Shown in pieces: positions 6,805-14,302 of a DNA stretch of 14,480 nucleotides (position 1 is the first letter of the stretch; each line of letters opens with the position of its first letter). The notes under the pieces were generated by a model that had not been told where the DNA came from, did no database searches, and saw only the letters and a list, made by a program, of their open reading frames with translations. The position numbers and the translations under genes are program-made. This DNA is from Acidobacteriota bacterium (GTDB taxonomy: Bacteria; Acidobacteriota; Blastocatellia; Pyrinomonadales; Pyrinomonadaceae), in the NCBI GenBank assembly GCA_020853255.1, contig JADYZI010000436.1:1-14480 (forward strand), in the 5' to 3' direction.

Positions 6805-6813
6805 GCATCCTCC

Positions 6814-6827
6814 TTGTTTATAAACAA
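6814..6827. promoter_or_regulatory. 14-bp perfect palindrome upstream of the stress-protein gene
   Basis: TTGTTTATAAACAA is a perfect palindrome between the molybdoenzyme and UspA genes. Written TTGTT-TATA-AACAA, it has the architecture of an FNR-type site (TTGAT-N4-ATCAA) with one symmetric change per half. It touches the UspA ribosome site by two bases. It may be an operator for the Crp/Fnr protein of this window at an internal promoter, or only an AU-rich RNA stem. Confidence 0.45.
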
Positions 6828-6851
6828 CTGCCGCCGCACATTGCGAGCCGG

Positions 6852-9086
6852 CTATTTCCCCCGCTGCACCTCACTCTGGCTCGCTCCTTTCCTTCCAGTG
6901 CCAAGTATCGGAAGTTCGCGCGAGTGTATTCTTTCTACCCGCGCCGAGCATGCCTTGTATTCCGGGATCTTTGAAACCGGGTCCAGGGCAGGATTTGTCA
7001 GTTGATTCGCCGCCTGCTGTTCGCCCCAGTGGTACGGAATAAATATCGTGTCCCGGCGAATGGTGCTTACAACAAGTGCCGGAAACACACCTTCGCCGCG
7101 TCGCGAAAGTACCTTAACCCGTTCGCCGTCAGATATCCCAAGTTTTGCGGCCGTTTCGGGATGTATCTCCACATACGGCTCAGGACATTGCTGGACAAGA
7201 AAGCCTATCCGCCGTGTCTGATTGCCCGAGAGATATTGATAAACCACACGGCCCGTCGTCAGGATAAGCGGATATTCCTCGTCCGGTACTTCCTTTGGCC
7301 CCTTGTATTCGATCGGGTGGAATTTTGCCTTGCCGTCCGGAAGATAGAATTTGAAGTCCTCAAACATCCGCGGCGTTCCGGTGCTTTCTTCTGTCGGGCA
7401 AGGCCACATCACGCCGTTCTGCCGTTCGATCTTCTCGTACGACATTCCATAGTAATCGGCCTTGCCGCCCTTTGACGCAACGCGCATCTCATCAAAGATG
7501 TCGCGTGGACTGCTAAATTTGAAAAACTCTCCGCGGCCCATACGTTTTGCTATCTCGCACAGTATCCACCAGTCGGTCCGCGAATCGCCGATAGGTTCTA
7601 TCGCCTTATTTATCTTGATGACACGGGCCTCGGCACTGGCGGTGACCCCTTCGTCCTCTGCCCAGCTTGTTCCCGGCAGAATGACATCCGCATATCTTGA
7701 GGCCTCGGACATCAGAAAATCGATATTGACGTTGAACTCAAGCCCTTCGAGCGACTGCCGAATGCGATTGACGTCCGGCAACGAGACCATGCCGTTGTTG
7801 CAGAGTGAAATAAAGCCTTTCACTTCGCCTTCGCGCATCTTGTCGAACATTTCGACAACGGAAACGCCGGCCTCGGGAAGTTCGTCTTCGGAAATGCCCC
7901 AAACCTCACAAATATACTTGCGGTGTTCCGGATCGCTGATCGAGCGCTGGCCGGGAAGCTGGTCTGCTTTTTGCCCCATCTCCCGCCCGCCCTGGCCGTT
8001 GCCCTGGCCTGTGATAGTGCCGTATCCGCGCCCGGCGGAGCCGATCTTGCCTGTCGCGAGAACAATGTTGATATAGCTCAACACGTTGTCAACACCGTTG
8101 CTGTGGTGCTCAATACCGCGGGCATGCATGATCATGCCCGTTTTGGCGCGGCCGTACAGTTGGCCGGCGGCGACGATCCTTTCAGCCGGAACGCCTGATA
8201 TCTGCGATGCCACATCGGGCGTAAATTTTTCGGCGGCCGCCCGCGCGGCTTCCCAATCGTTGGTGTGGGCAGCAATAAAATCGTTGTCGATCAGCCCTTC
8301 GCGGATGATGACGTTGAGTATCCCGTTTGCAACCGCTACGTCGGTGCCGGGCTTTAGCTGCAGGTGCAGGTCGCCTTGCCGCGCGGTGGGCGTCGCCCGG
8401 GGGTCAACAATAATCCAGCGGCCGCCGTTGTCACGCTGCTGCCAAAGGAATTTGTTGAGGATAGGGAAGGTCTCAGCGCAGTTCGATCCGGCAATTATCA
8501 GAACTTCGGCCATCGGTATGTCCGACCACGGGTTTGCCGCACGGTCAACGCCAAAGGCCTTATAATTGCCCGCACCGGCACTGACCATGCAAAGTCGTCC
8601 GTTGTAATCGACATATTTTGTGCCCAGACCAACGCGGGCAAACTTGCCGGCAAGATATGTCTTTTCCGTCGTCAGCGACGATCCGGAATAAACGCCAAGC
8701 GCGTTCTTCCCGTACTTTGCCTGGATCTCCTTGAATTTTGCGACGACAAGATCGAGCGCCTCGTCCCAGCTCGCCTGTTCAAAGTTGCCGTTCCGCTTTA
8801 TCAGCGGATGCGTGAGCCGGTCGGGATGATGGACCTGCAAATAAGCCGTTACGCCCTTTGGGCAAAGCCGGCCATCGTTGACAGGAAAATCATATCGCGG
8901 TTCAAACCCGACGACCTTTTCGTTTTCGACGAGCAGGTTAATTCCGCATTGGACGCCGCAATACGGGCAATGCGTCGGCACCATTCGGTCGATAACACGA
9001 TCGGCCAGCCAGCCTTCATCTGGTGCATCATGCAGATGCGGGCCAAATTCCTCGAGTATCCTTTCTAGATTTTGTACTTTTGACAT
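6852..9086 (-). CDS. molybdopterin oxidoreductase, probable assimilatory-type (NasA/NarB-like) nitrate reductase catalytic subunit
   Basis: The 744-residue catalytic subunit of a DMSO-reductase-family enzyme that binds Mo-bis-MGD and one [4Fe-4S] cluster. The cluster ligands are C40, C43, C47 and C75 (CPYCGVQCG and GRLCPKG). The likely molybdenum ligand is C166 in NGRLCMVSA, which resembles the RLCMSSA segment of cytoplasmic Nas/NarB nitrate reductases; formate dehydrogenases instead have a Cys or Sec followed by HGPS. QGGREMGQKADQLPG (about 365-379) and the C-terminal molydopterin-binding domain (LILTTGRVVYQYLSG, IPYHWGEQQAANQLTNP) also fit that clade. There is no Tat signal, so it should be cytoplasmic. 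It lacks the extra C-terminal iron-sulfur or flavin domains of some Nas enzymes, consistent with the separate iron-sulfur genes nearby. The ATG lies 6 nt after the preceding stop. Family assignment is firm; nitrate as substrate is moderate. Confidence 0.9.
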   Translation of the reverse strand: MSKVQNLERILEEFGPHLHDAPDEGWLADRVIDRMVPTHCPYCGVQCGINLLVENEKVVGFEPRYDFPVNDGRLCPKGVTAYLQVHHPDRLTHPLIKRNGNFEQASWDEALDLVVAKFKEIQAKYGKNALGVYSGSSLTTEKTYLAGKFARVGLGTKYVDYNGRLCMVSAGAGNYKAFGVDRAANPWSDIPMAEVLIIAGSNCAETFPILNKFLWQQRDNGGRWIIVDPRATPTARQGDLHLQLKPGTDVAVANGILNVIIREGLIDNDFIAAHTNDWEAARAAAEKFTPDVASQISGVPAERIVAAGQLYGRAKTGMIMHARGIEHHSNGVDNVLSYINIVLATGKIGSAGRGYGTITGQGNGQGGREMGQKADQLPGQRSISDPEHRKYICEVWGISEDELPEAGVSVVEMFDKMREGEVKGFISLCNNGMVSLPDVNRIRQSLEGLEFNVNIDFLMSEASRYADVILPGTSWAEDEGVTASAEARVIKINKAIEPIGDSRTDWWILCEIAKRMGRGEFFKFSSPRDIFDEMRVASKGGKADYYGMSYEKIERQNGVMWPCPTEESTGTPRMFEDFKFYLPDGKAKFHPIEYKGPKEVPDEEYPLILTTGRVVYQYLSGNQTRRIGFLVQQCPEPYVEIHPETAAKLGISDGERVKVLSRRGEGVFPALVVSTIRRDTIFIPYHWGEQQAANQLTNPALDPVSKIPEYKACSARVERIHSRELPILGTGRKGASQSEVQRGK

Positions 9087-9092
9087 TTAAAA

Positions 9093-9485
9093 CTATTCGT
9101 TTCGCCGTGCCCAATTGGCCAGCAGCGGAGCTAAGATCATGAATATCAAACCAAAGATCATCAGGCCGCCGCGGGCCGGATCGTAATCTTCAGTAATACG
9201 GTCCCATCTGAGTCCGAGCAAACGGCCAAGCCCGATCTCAAAACCTATCGTCAGAACCGCCCAAAGCGTTCCGATAAGTAACAGCTGCGGCCTTGAACAA
9301 GTTCCCTGCCATCGGATAAGGAGCCATGCGAAAGCATAGATCACTGCACATCCAACGAAGACGCCGATCTGCCGGGCCCTAAGGCTGCCGAGGCGCGGCT
9401 CAAGCATCAGCGTTCGGGCGATTCCTAAGATGCTTTCCGCCAGAATTATCAAAAACCAAACAGCAATGGCCTTTGCAATTGCCAT
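9093..9485 (-). CDS. conserved four-helix membrane protein of unknown function
   Basis: A 130-residue hydrophobic protein with predicted helices at about 5-24, 38-58, 68-90 and 105-124. The blocks PRLGSLRARQIGVFVG (30-45), FEIGLGRLLG (82-91) and RITEDYDPARGGLM (96-109) read like family signatures, but I can give no function. No heme-ligand pattern or Cys pair is evident. The ATG at 9485 overlaps the stop of the cytochrome b gene by one base (TGATG); a GTG immediately before it is an alternative. The molybdoenzyme gene starts 6 nt after it. This tight packing suggests it is part of, or helps to assemble, the membrane complex. Confidence 0.82.
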   Translation of the reverse strand: MAIAKAIAVWFLIILAESILGIARTLMLEPRLGSLRARQIGVFVGCAVIYAFAWLLIRWQGTCSRPQLLLIGTLWAVLTIGFEIGLGRLLGLRWDRITEDYDPARGGLMIFGLIFMILAPLLANWARRNE

Positions 9486-10555
9486 CACGGGAACCGCTCG
9501 TCGTGCATCTTCATCCGGTCGCCGTAGAATACCGGTTCGCTCTTCTCCGCAAGGCCGGCATAGGCGTGGCCGCGGAGAAGCCGTTTACATCGCGGACAGT
9601 AATCCTGGAGCGTATGGCCGTCGCCCATCCGATAGTCGAATCCAAGCCGATCAACGACCTTCTTGAGATCGTCGATCCAGAGCTGCCCGCTGAACATCGT
9701 TCCGCATCGCGGGCAAACCGCCTGTTCCATCTCACGCGACCGCTGCTGATATAACTCAACGCCGATCGACGCTGGCCGCTGGACAATATGGAAAAGCTTC
9801 CCGAACGGCAGATAAAACAGCGTCATGATGACGAGTGCCTGGTGCGATAGCGAGATGAACGAATACATATAGCCGGCGAACCAAAGGCTTGACGCGGTAA
9901 GCATAAGCCCTGAGACCGAAACGGCTATCAGCAGCATGTGCGGCGTAAAATCGAGAAGAAATGTTTGCGATGCGATCGCTCCGCGATCCGTAAGACGCCG
10001 GTGAATGGCTATGGCGCATCCGGCAAGCACCATAACGGCAGTGAAATCGAGAGCGTGAAACTGGATCCATGCCAGAACACTTCGCCCGTCCAGCACAACG
10101 GTAGAAAAACCGAATAGATACGCCCTATAGCCGCGATCTCCCTCAAGCTTAAAATGAACCCATCCCCAAACAAGCGGGAATGTGACCAGGGCCGATAGAA
10201 TGCATCCCCACATGATCAGAAAATGCATCGACCAGCGCGTAAAGCTGCGCTTTGAGATAAAGCGCTGCTCGATCAGATTGGTTGCGATGGTCCCGGCAGC
10301 CGATGCCGCGTTTTTTCCTATACGATCGCGCTTAAAGAAAAGGTCCAGGCCGCGCCAAAAATACGCCCGGGTTGCGGGCCGCTGGAGCCACAACGCGTAG
10401 CGAAACACTATTGCACCAAGCGCAACAATGCTGGCAATGGTGTACCCAAAAAGGGCCGGGTCGAAATATTCGAGGTTACGTGATCCTGCGATAACGAGTA
10501 CCGTGAGGATCGCGGACGCCGCGATGCCGAGAAGGGTTGGATTACGGTAATTCAT
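9485..10555 (-). CDS. NarI/DsrM-like membrane cytochrome b with C-terminal four-Cys module
   Basis: A 356-residue probable quinol-interacting membrane subunit. Six hydrophobic helices lie near 8-25, 33-55, 108-130, 163-185, 203-224 and 233-255. Histidines in or next to helices (H111, H167, H185, H206, H238, H256) could supply heme b ligands, and SHQALVIMTLFYLPFGKLFH (237-256) looks like the last helix of NarI/HdrE/DsrM-type cytochromes. After the helices a soluble tail carries CPRCG (281-285) and CPRCK (320-324), a pair of Cys pairs suited to a zinc ribbon or a rubredoxin-like iron site; standard NarI has no such tail. The ATG at 10555 lacks a clear ribosome site. It is the first gene of the tightly packed part of the operon. 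Confidence 0.8.
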   Translation of the reverse strand: MNYRNPTLLGIAASAILTVLVIAGSRNLEYFDPALFGYTIASIVALGAIVFRYALWLQRPATRAYFWRGLDLFFKRDRIGKNAASAAGTIATNLIEQRFISKRSFTRWSMHFLIMWGCILSALVTFPLVWGWVHFKLEGDRGYRAYLFGFSTVVLDGRSVLAWIQFHALDFTAVMVLAGCAIAIHRRLTDRGAIASQTFLLDFTPHMLLIAVSVSGLMLTASSLWFAGYMYSFISLSHQALVIMTLFYLPFGKLFHIVQRPASIGVELYQQRSREMEQAVCPRCGTMFSGQLWIDDLKKVVDRLGFDYRMGDGHTLQDYCPRCKRLLRGHAYAGLAEKSEPVFYGDRMKMHDERFP

Positions 10556-10636
10556 CGACTTGATCGTTGCATTTGCTTAGAATTCGGCCACGCTGAACCA
10601 TCAAGTTACTCAGTCTTGGCGGCCAGCCGTTTTTCA

Positions 10637-10666
10637 TCCTTAAGTTAGAATGCTGCGGCAGATCAA
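10637..10666 (-). promoter_or_regulatory. weak candidate promoter for the reductase operon
   Basis: On the minus strand TTGATC (10666-10661) and TAAGGA (10642-10637) are 18 nt apart, upstream of the cytochrome b ATG at 10555. The match is modest. TTGAT is also half of an FNR-type site, but no ATCAA half follows at the right distance. Confidence 0.3.
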
Positions 10667-10669
10667 TTG

Positions 10670-10706
10670 CCGTCGGAGTGATATTTTATAAAGTATACTC
10701 CGTCGG
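10670..10706. promoter_or_regulatory. inverted repeat framed by a direct repeat, upstream of the reductase operon
   Basis: CGGAGT (10674-10679) and ACTCCG (10697-10702) form an inverted repeat extended by ATA/TAT with a single-base bulge, enclosing an AT-rich centre. The heptamer CCGTCGG is also repeated directly at 10670-10676 and 10700-10706. The site lies between the 120-residue gene and the cytochrome b gene. It could terminate the former on the minus strand (no clear U-run) or act as an operator for the latter. Confidence 0.4.
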
Positions 10707-10726
10707 TTCCCGAAAAGGAAAATCGG

Positions 10727-11089
10727 CTAGTCGGCCGCGGCCGGATTTGGAAACATTTCCCTTTCATCTTCCTCCGGCCGCGATGTAGTACATGCAAAAT
10801 CTTTCTCCACAAGGACAGCCGGACTTCCGTCGCCATTCTCTATCCCAACCAGGTCCGTGGCAGCCCAATCGGCTCCAAGCCGGTTCGGCAGAATCACCGC
10901 AAGCCGGTCACCGTCGTACGTTGCGGCCACGCTCTCAGCTGCGCTCGAGGGCTCGACCGCGTATGTAAAAGTGCGCATACCGGCACCAAATTCGACACGC
11001 TCTTCGACCATCTCGCCGCGTCCCACCCGCTCAACCTCAGGCCGGGTCAGCCGCAGCCGAACGGAATTACCCTTGATCCTTAGCTTCAT
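10727..11089 (-). CDS. conserved hypothetical protein (probably the DUF7009 family)
   Basis: A soluble 120-residue protein with no signal peptide or membrane helix. It starts MKLRIKGNSVRLRLTRPEV and ends with VEKDFAC (94-100), a TSRPEEDER stretch and FPNP (113-116). I recall this pattern as the family called DUF7009, without known function; that is memory, not a search result. The predicted fold is mainly beta strands (alternating hydrophobic pattern in 1-15, 28-45 and 60-68). The ATG at 11089 fits the family N-terminus, though no good ribosome site is directly before it (a GGGAGGAG lies about 25-30 nt upstream). It is on the same strand as the reductase operon, 171 nt ahead of it, so it may be an upstream member or a separate unit. 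Confidence 0.72.
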   Translation of the reverse strand: MKLRIKGNSVRLRLTRPEVERVGRGEMVEERVEFGAGMRTFTYAVEPSSAAESVAATYDGDRLAVILPNRLGADWAATDLVGIENGDGSPAVLVEKDFACTTSRPEEDEREMFPNPAAAD

Positions 11090-11220
11090 GGCATTAACGG
11101 TAGCAGAAGGCGCTCCTCCCTATGGTGACTTTAGTTACTTACACCCGAAACTCCAAGCCAACCTGTCAGATCAAAACGTGTTTGGCGAATAATTCCCTAA
11201 GAAATACACGCTGCCCGGCA

Positions 11221-11248
11221 TTGCAGTCGGCGAATTCTCGCGTAGAAT
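11221..11248 (+). promoter_or_regulatory. candidate sigma-70 promoter of the acylase gene
   Basis: TTGCAG (11221-11226) and TAGAAT (11243-11248) are 16 nt apart. A start near 11255 would leave a leader of about 20 nt with AGGAGG at 11265-11270. The -10 box overlaps the upstream ATG at 11247, which supports the start at 11274 as the real one. Confidence 0.5.
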
Positions 11249-11273
11249 GTCTGAGTTAGCAAACAGGAGGCCT

Positions 11274-13481
11274 ATGAAACCGAGATCGCGAGAATATTTC
11301 TGCCTGGCCGTGGCGCTCGTCGGAACGGTGTTCGCCGGGTTGGCGTTCGCTGGTAGTTCAACCGTAACCCTGGCGGGGAAAACACGGGCTGTGAACGTGA
11401 CGATCACCAGGGACGATTGGGGAATCGCCCATGTCGTCGGCAAAACTGACGCCGATGCGGTATTTGGGATGATATACGCCCAGGCCGAGGACGATTTCAA
11501 TCGTATCGAGACAAATTATCTTAACTCGCTTGGCCGCCTCGCCGAAGCCGAGGGTGAATCGGCAATTTGGAGCGACCTTCGGATGAAGATGTTCATCGAC
11601 CCGGCGGAGCTGAAAAAGAATTATGCCTCAAGCCCGCCCTGGTTGAAACAATTGATGACGGCCTGGGCCGACGGATTGAATTATTACCTCGCAACGCACA
11701 CGGATGTAAAACCGCGCGTCATCACAAAGTTCGAGCCATGGATGGCGTTGAGCTTCCGCGAGGGCAGCATCGGCGGTGATATTGAGACGATCGATCTCGG
11801 CCCGCTTCGCGCAATGTATGACAGTTCGGCACCGGCGCAGGCATTGCTGCAAACCGAAGACGAAATATTCCCACCTGAACCGAAAGGGTCAAACGGCATC
11901 GCCATCGCACCAAAGAACACGACCGGCGGCAATGCCTTGCTTCTGATCAATCCGCACACGTCGTTCTATTTCCGCTCGGAACTACAGATGACAAGCGCCC
12001 AGGGCCTGAATGCCTACGGCGCCGTCACGTGGGGGCAATTCTTTATCTATCAGGGTTTCAACGACCGGCTTGGCTGGATGCATACCTCAAGCGCGGTGGA
12101 CGCAATAGACGAATACCGCGAGAAGCCGGTTGAAAAAGACGGCGGTTATTTCTATACAGTTCAACCCGCTCGCCTGGTTCCGTTTCGCACCCGTACCATT
12201 TCCGTGCCATTCAAGACGGCCGGCGGCCAGCTCGCGTCCCGCACATTCAAAGTGTTCTATTCCGAACACGGGCCGATAATACGAAAAGATGCAAGCGGCG
12301 ACTGGATATCGATCTCGCTTATGCACGAACCGGTCAAAGCGTTGATGCAATCGTATGGCAGAACTAAAGCGAAAAATCTAGTCGAGTTCAAAAAGGTGAT
12401 GGAGCTCAAGGCAAATTCTTCGAACAACACGCTATATGCCGATGCCGACGGCAACATCGCCTACTTCCACGTCAATTACGTTCCCCGCCGCGACGACAAG
12501 TATAACTGGCGGCTTCCTGTCGATGGCAGCGATCCGGGCACGACTTATCGCGGAATACTAAATTACTCTGAGCTTCCGCACCTTGTGAATCCGGCCTCCG
12601 GATGGGTTTACAACAGCAACAACTGGCCGTGGTCGGCTGCGGGGCCCAGCAGTTTGAAGCAGGCTGATTATCCAAAATATGTCGATTCCGGAACCGAGAG
12701 CGCCCGCGGCCTGCACGCCATCCGCGTGCTTGAGGGAAGACGGGACTTTACTCTGGAAAAACTCAATGAGGCGGCATACGACAGCTACCTGACGTGGTTC
12801 GAAAAGCCGATTCCCGCGTTAATAAAAGCATGGGATGCCGCGCCCGATACTGATCCGCTAAAGGCGAAGACCACCTCGCAAATAGATGTACTGCGAAAAT
12901 GGGACCTTCGCTGGTCGGTGGACTCTGTTCCCACATCCCTCGCCATATTCTGGGCCGAAGACCTGATGCGCCGCGTTGCGGCAAATGCACGCAATGCCGG
13001 GATATCGCCGGCGGAATTTATTGCGACGAAGGCCGATGCATCGACAATGCTGCAGGCGGTCGTCTCGGCATCGGAACGCCTCGCCCGTGATTTTGGAAAA
13101 TGGGACACCCCGTGGGGCGAGATCAATCGATTCCAGCGTTTGACCGGAGACATCGTCCAGCCTTTCTCTGATGACGGGCCAAGTATTCCAGTCGGATTTA
13201 CGTCGGCAGCCTGGGGTTCGCTTGCCTCGTTCGGTGCACGGCCTACCCGAAATACGAAAAAATGGTACGGAACCAGTGGGAACAGCTTTGTTGCGGTCGT
13301 AGAATTTGGCAAAACCGTCCGCGCCATTGCTGTGACCGCCGGTGGAGAAAGCGGCCATCCCGCATCAAAACATTTCAAGGACCAGGCAGAACGCTATTCG
13401 ACCGGAGACCTGCGTGAGGTTTACTTCTATCCCGCACAGCTAAAAGAGCATACGGCCCGCAGCTATAAACCGGGCAAATAG
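11274..13481 (+). CDS. secreted penicillin acylase family protein (Ntn hydrolase)
   Basis: An amidase of the penicillin/acyl-homoserine-lactone acylase family, 735 residues from the chosen ATG. The start at 11274 is preferred over the in-frame ATG at 11247 because AGGAGG (11265-11270) precedes it and it gives a clean signal peptide (basic start, hydrophobic core, AFA cleavage at about residue 26). The expected alpha-chain opening is VTITRDDWGIAHVVG with DADAVFGMIYAQAEDDF. The autocatalytic and nucleophilic Ser is in KGSNGIAIAPKNT (S206), followed by LLLINPHTSFYFRSE and WGQFFIYQGFN. The precursor should self-cleave before this Ser into two chains in the periplasm. Substrate is unknown: beta-lactams, acyl-homoserine lactones and other amides are all possible. 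No neighbouring gene narrows this down. Confidence 0.9.
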   Translation: MKPRSREYFCLAVALVGTVFAGLAFAGSSTVTLAGKTRAVNVTITRDDWGIAHVVGKTDADAVFGMIYAQAEDDFNRIETNYLNSLGRLAEAEGESAIWSDLRMKMFIDPAELKKNYASSPPWLKQLMTAWADGLNYYLATHTDVKPRVITKFEPWMALSFREGSIGGDIETIDLGPLRAMYDSSAPAQALLQTEDEIFPPEPKGSNGIAIAPKNTTGGNALLLINPHTSFYFRSELQMTSAQGLNAYGAVTWGQFFIYQGFNDRLGWMHTSSAVDAIDEYREKPVEKDGGYFYTVQPARLVPFRTRTISVPFKTAGGQLASRTFKVFYSEHGPIIRKDASGDWISISLMHEPVKALMQSYGRTKAKNLVEFKKVMELKANSSNNTLYADADGNIAYFHVNYVPRRDDKYNWRLPVDGSDPGTTYRGILNYSELPHLVNPASGWVYNSNNWPWSAAGPSSLKQADYPKYVDSGTESARGLHAIRVLEGRRDFTLEKLNEAAYDSYLTWFEKPIPALIKAWDAAPDTDPLKAKTTSQIDVLRKWDLRWSVDSVPTSLAIFWAEDLMRRVAANARNAGISPAEFIATKADASTMLQAVVSASERLARDFGKWDTPWGEINRFQRLTGDIVQPFSDDGPSIPVGFTSAAWGSLASFGARPTRNTKKWYGTSGNSFVAVVEFGKTVRAIAVTAGGESGHPASKHFKDQAERYSTGDLREVYFYPAQLKEHTARSYKPGK

Positions 13482-13555
13482 CGCGGTGGCCAGAGTGTCC
13501 GCGCCTGCGGCACGGGATTTGCCGTTAGGTACGATCAGCACGGAGGGTTTGGAAA

Positions 13556-14140
13556 ATGCGATTTTTATTCTTGCTGCTTATCGTATCGACAATATTTGCC
13601 GCCGGTTTCGTTCAGTCGGCATCGGCACAGAGCGGCAGGGCTTTGCGCGAAGCGGAGCGGATCAGCGGTGACCGTTTCACTGTCGCGCTGCGAACACCTC
13701 GCGGTGCGCGCATCTACGCGGTTTCCAGGCCGAACGCCGCGATGCTGAGTGCTATCGACCGGGGCCTTACCGATCTTTTCGCGGCCGCCCGCAGGAACGG
13801 GTATTCGCGGCTCTTGAACTATTCTGACTACACCGTCTTTATCGCTAAGCCCGACCGCCAGAAGAACGCCGACGGCAATTATTCGCCTGACCTTGCGGTT
13901 GGAGCAGGCCAGTATGCCGGCACTGACTATGACAAAGGCGGCTATATCTATGCCGCCGGAATGGTGATATCAAATTCGCCGGCAGCCTTCCTTATTGCCG
14001 AGCATCGGGGTGATCTTAGCCGGGTCGCGGACATTGTTCGATTTGAAGGCGAGCACCTCGTGCTATATCACAATGATCGGCGCCGATACTCGCAAACCGC
14101 CGACCACAGCCGCGGCGGTGGACATCCTATACTCCAATGA
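13556..14140 (+). CDS. small secreted protein of unknown function
   Basis: A 194-residue protein with a clear signal peptide (MRF, hydrophobic core, SASA cleavage at about residue 24). It has a GGAGG ribosome site about 10 nt before the ATG. The mature protein has an alpha/beta middle (about 38-100) and a C-terminal segment rich in candidate metal ligands: E164, E166, H167 and H172 in FEGEHLVLYHND (163-174), then D183, H184 and H190 in DHSRGGGHP. The spacing is not the classic HExxH zinc-protease motif, but the segment looks like a functional site rather than low-complexity sequence. It follows the acylase gene by 74 nt on the same strand and may be co-transcribed. I cannot name a family. Confidence 0.75.
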   Translation: MRFLFLLLIVSTIFAAGFVQSASAQSGRALREAERISGDRFTVALRTPRGARIYAVSRPNAAMLSAIDRGLTDLFAAARRNGYSRLLNYSDYTVFIAKPDRQKNADGNYSPDLAVGAGQYAGTDYDKGGYIYAAGMVISNSPAAFLIAEHRGDLSRVADIVRFEGEHLVLYHNDRRRYSQTADHSRGGGHPILQ

Positions 14141-14175
14141 TCAAAGAGCACATTTGAGGTCACGCCTTCAGGTGG

Positions 14176-14192
14176 TCGGCACCTAGTGCCGA
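14176..14192 (+). terminator. stem-loop after the secreted-protein gene
   Basis: TCGGCAC-CTA-GTGCCGA forms a 7-bp GC-rich hairpin 36 nt after the stop at 14140. There is no following T-run, so it is only a weak terminator candidate. Confidence 0.35.
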
Positions 14193-14302
14193 ACCGCTTG
14201 AAGCCTGAACTCAAAATCCTTCCGGTGAAAAAACCTTTGCCCGAAATCGTGCATCCTATCTACGAAATTGTCAGCAGCAAAAATTCACTCGGCCTGTCAG
14301 GA

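Noticed and set aside
8364..9068. 234-codon plus-strand open frame
   Set aside because: It is antisense to the N-terminal third of the molybdoenzyme, which contains the cluster and molybdenum ligands.
6852..9086. Formate dehydrogenase as the identity of the molybdoenzyme
   Set aside because: The active-site segment reads RLCMVSA, not the (C/U)HGPS of formate dehydrogenases, and no in-frame TGA for selenocysteine is present. The Nas-like reading fits better, although substrate is not proven.
11247..11273. Upstream ATG start for the acylase
   Set aside because: It overlaps the probable -10 box and would place nine residues before the signal peptide. The ATG at 11274 has AGGAGG before it.
12785..13378. 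197-codon minus-strand open frame
   Set aside because: It is antisense to the acylase and has no recognisable features or ribosome site.
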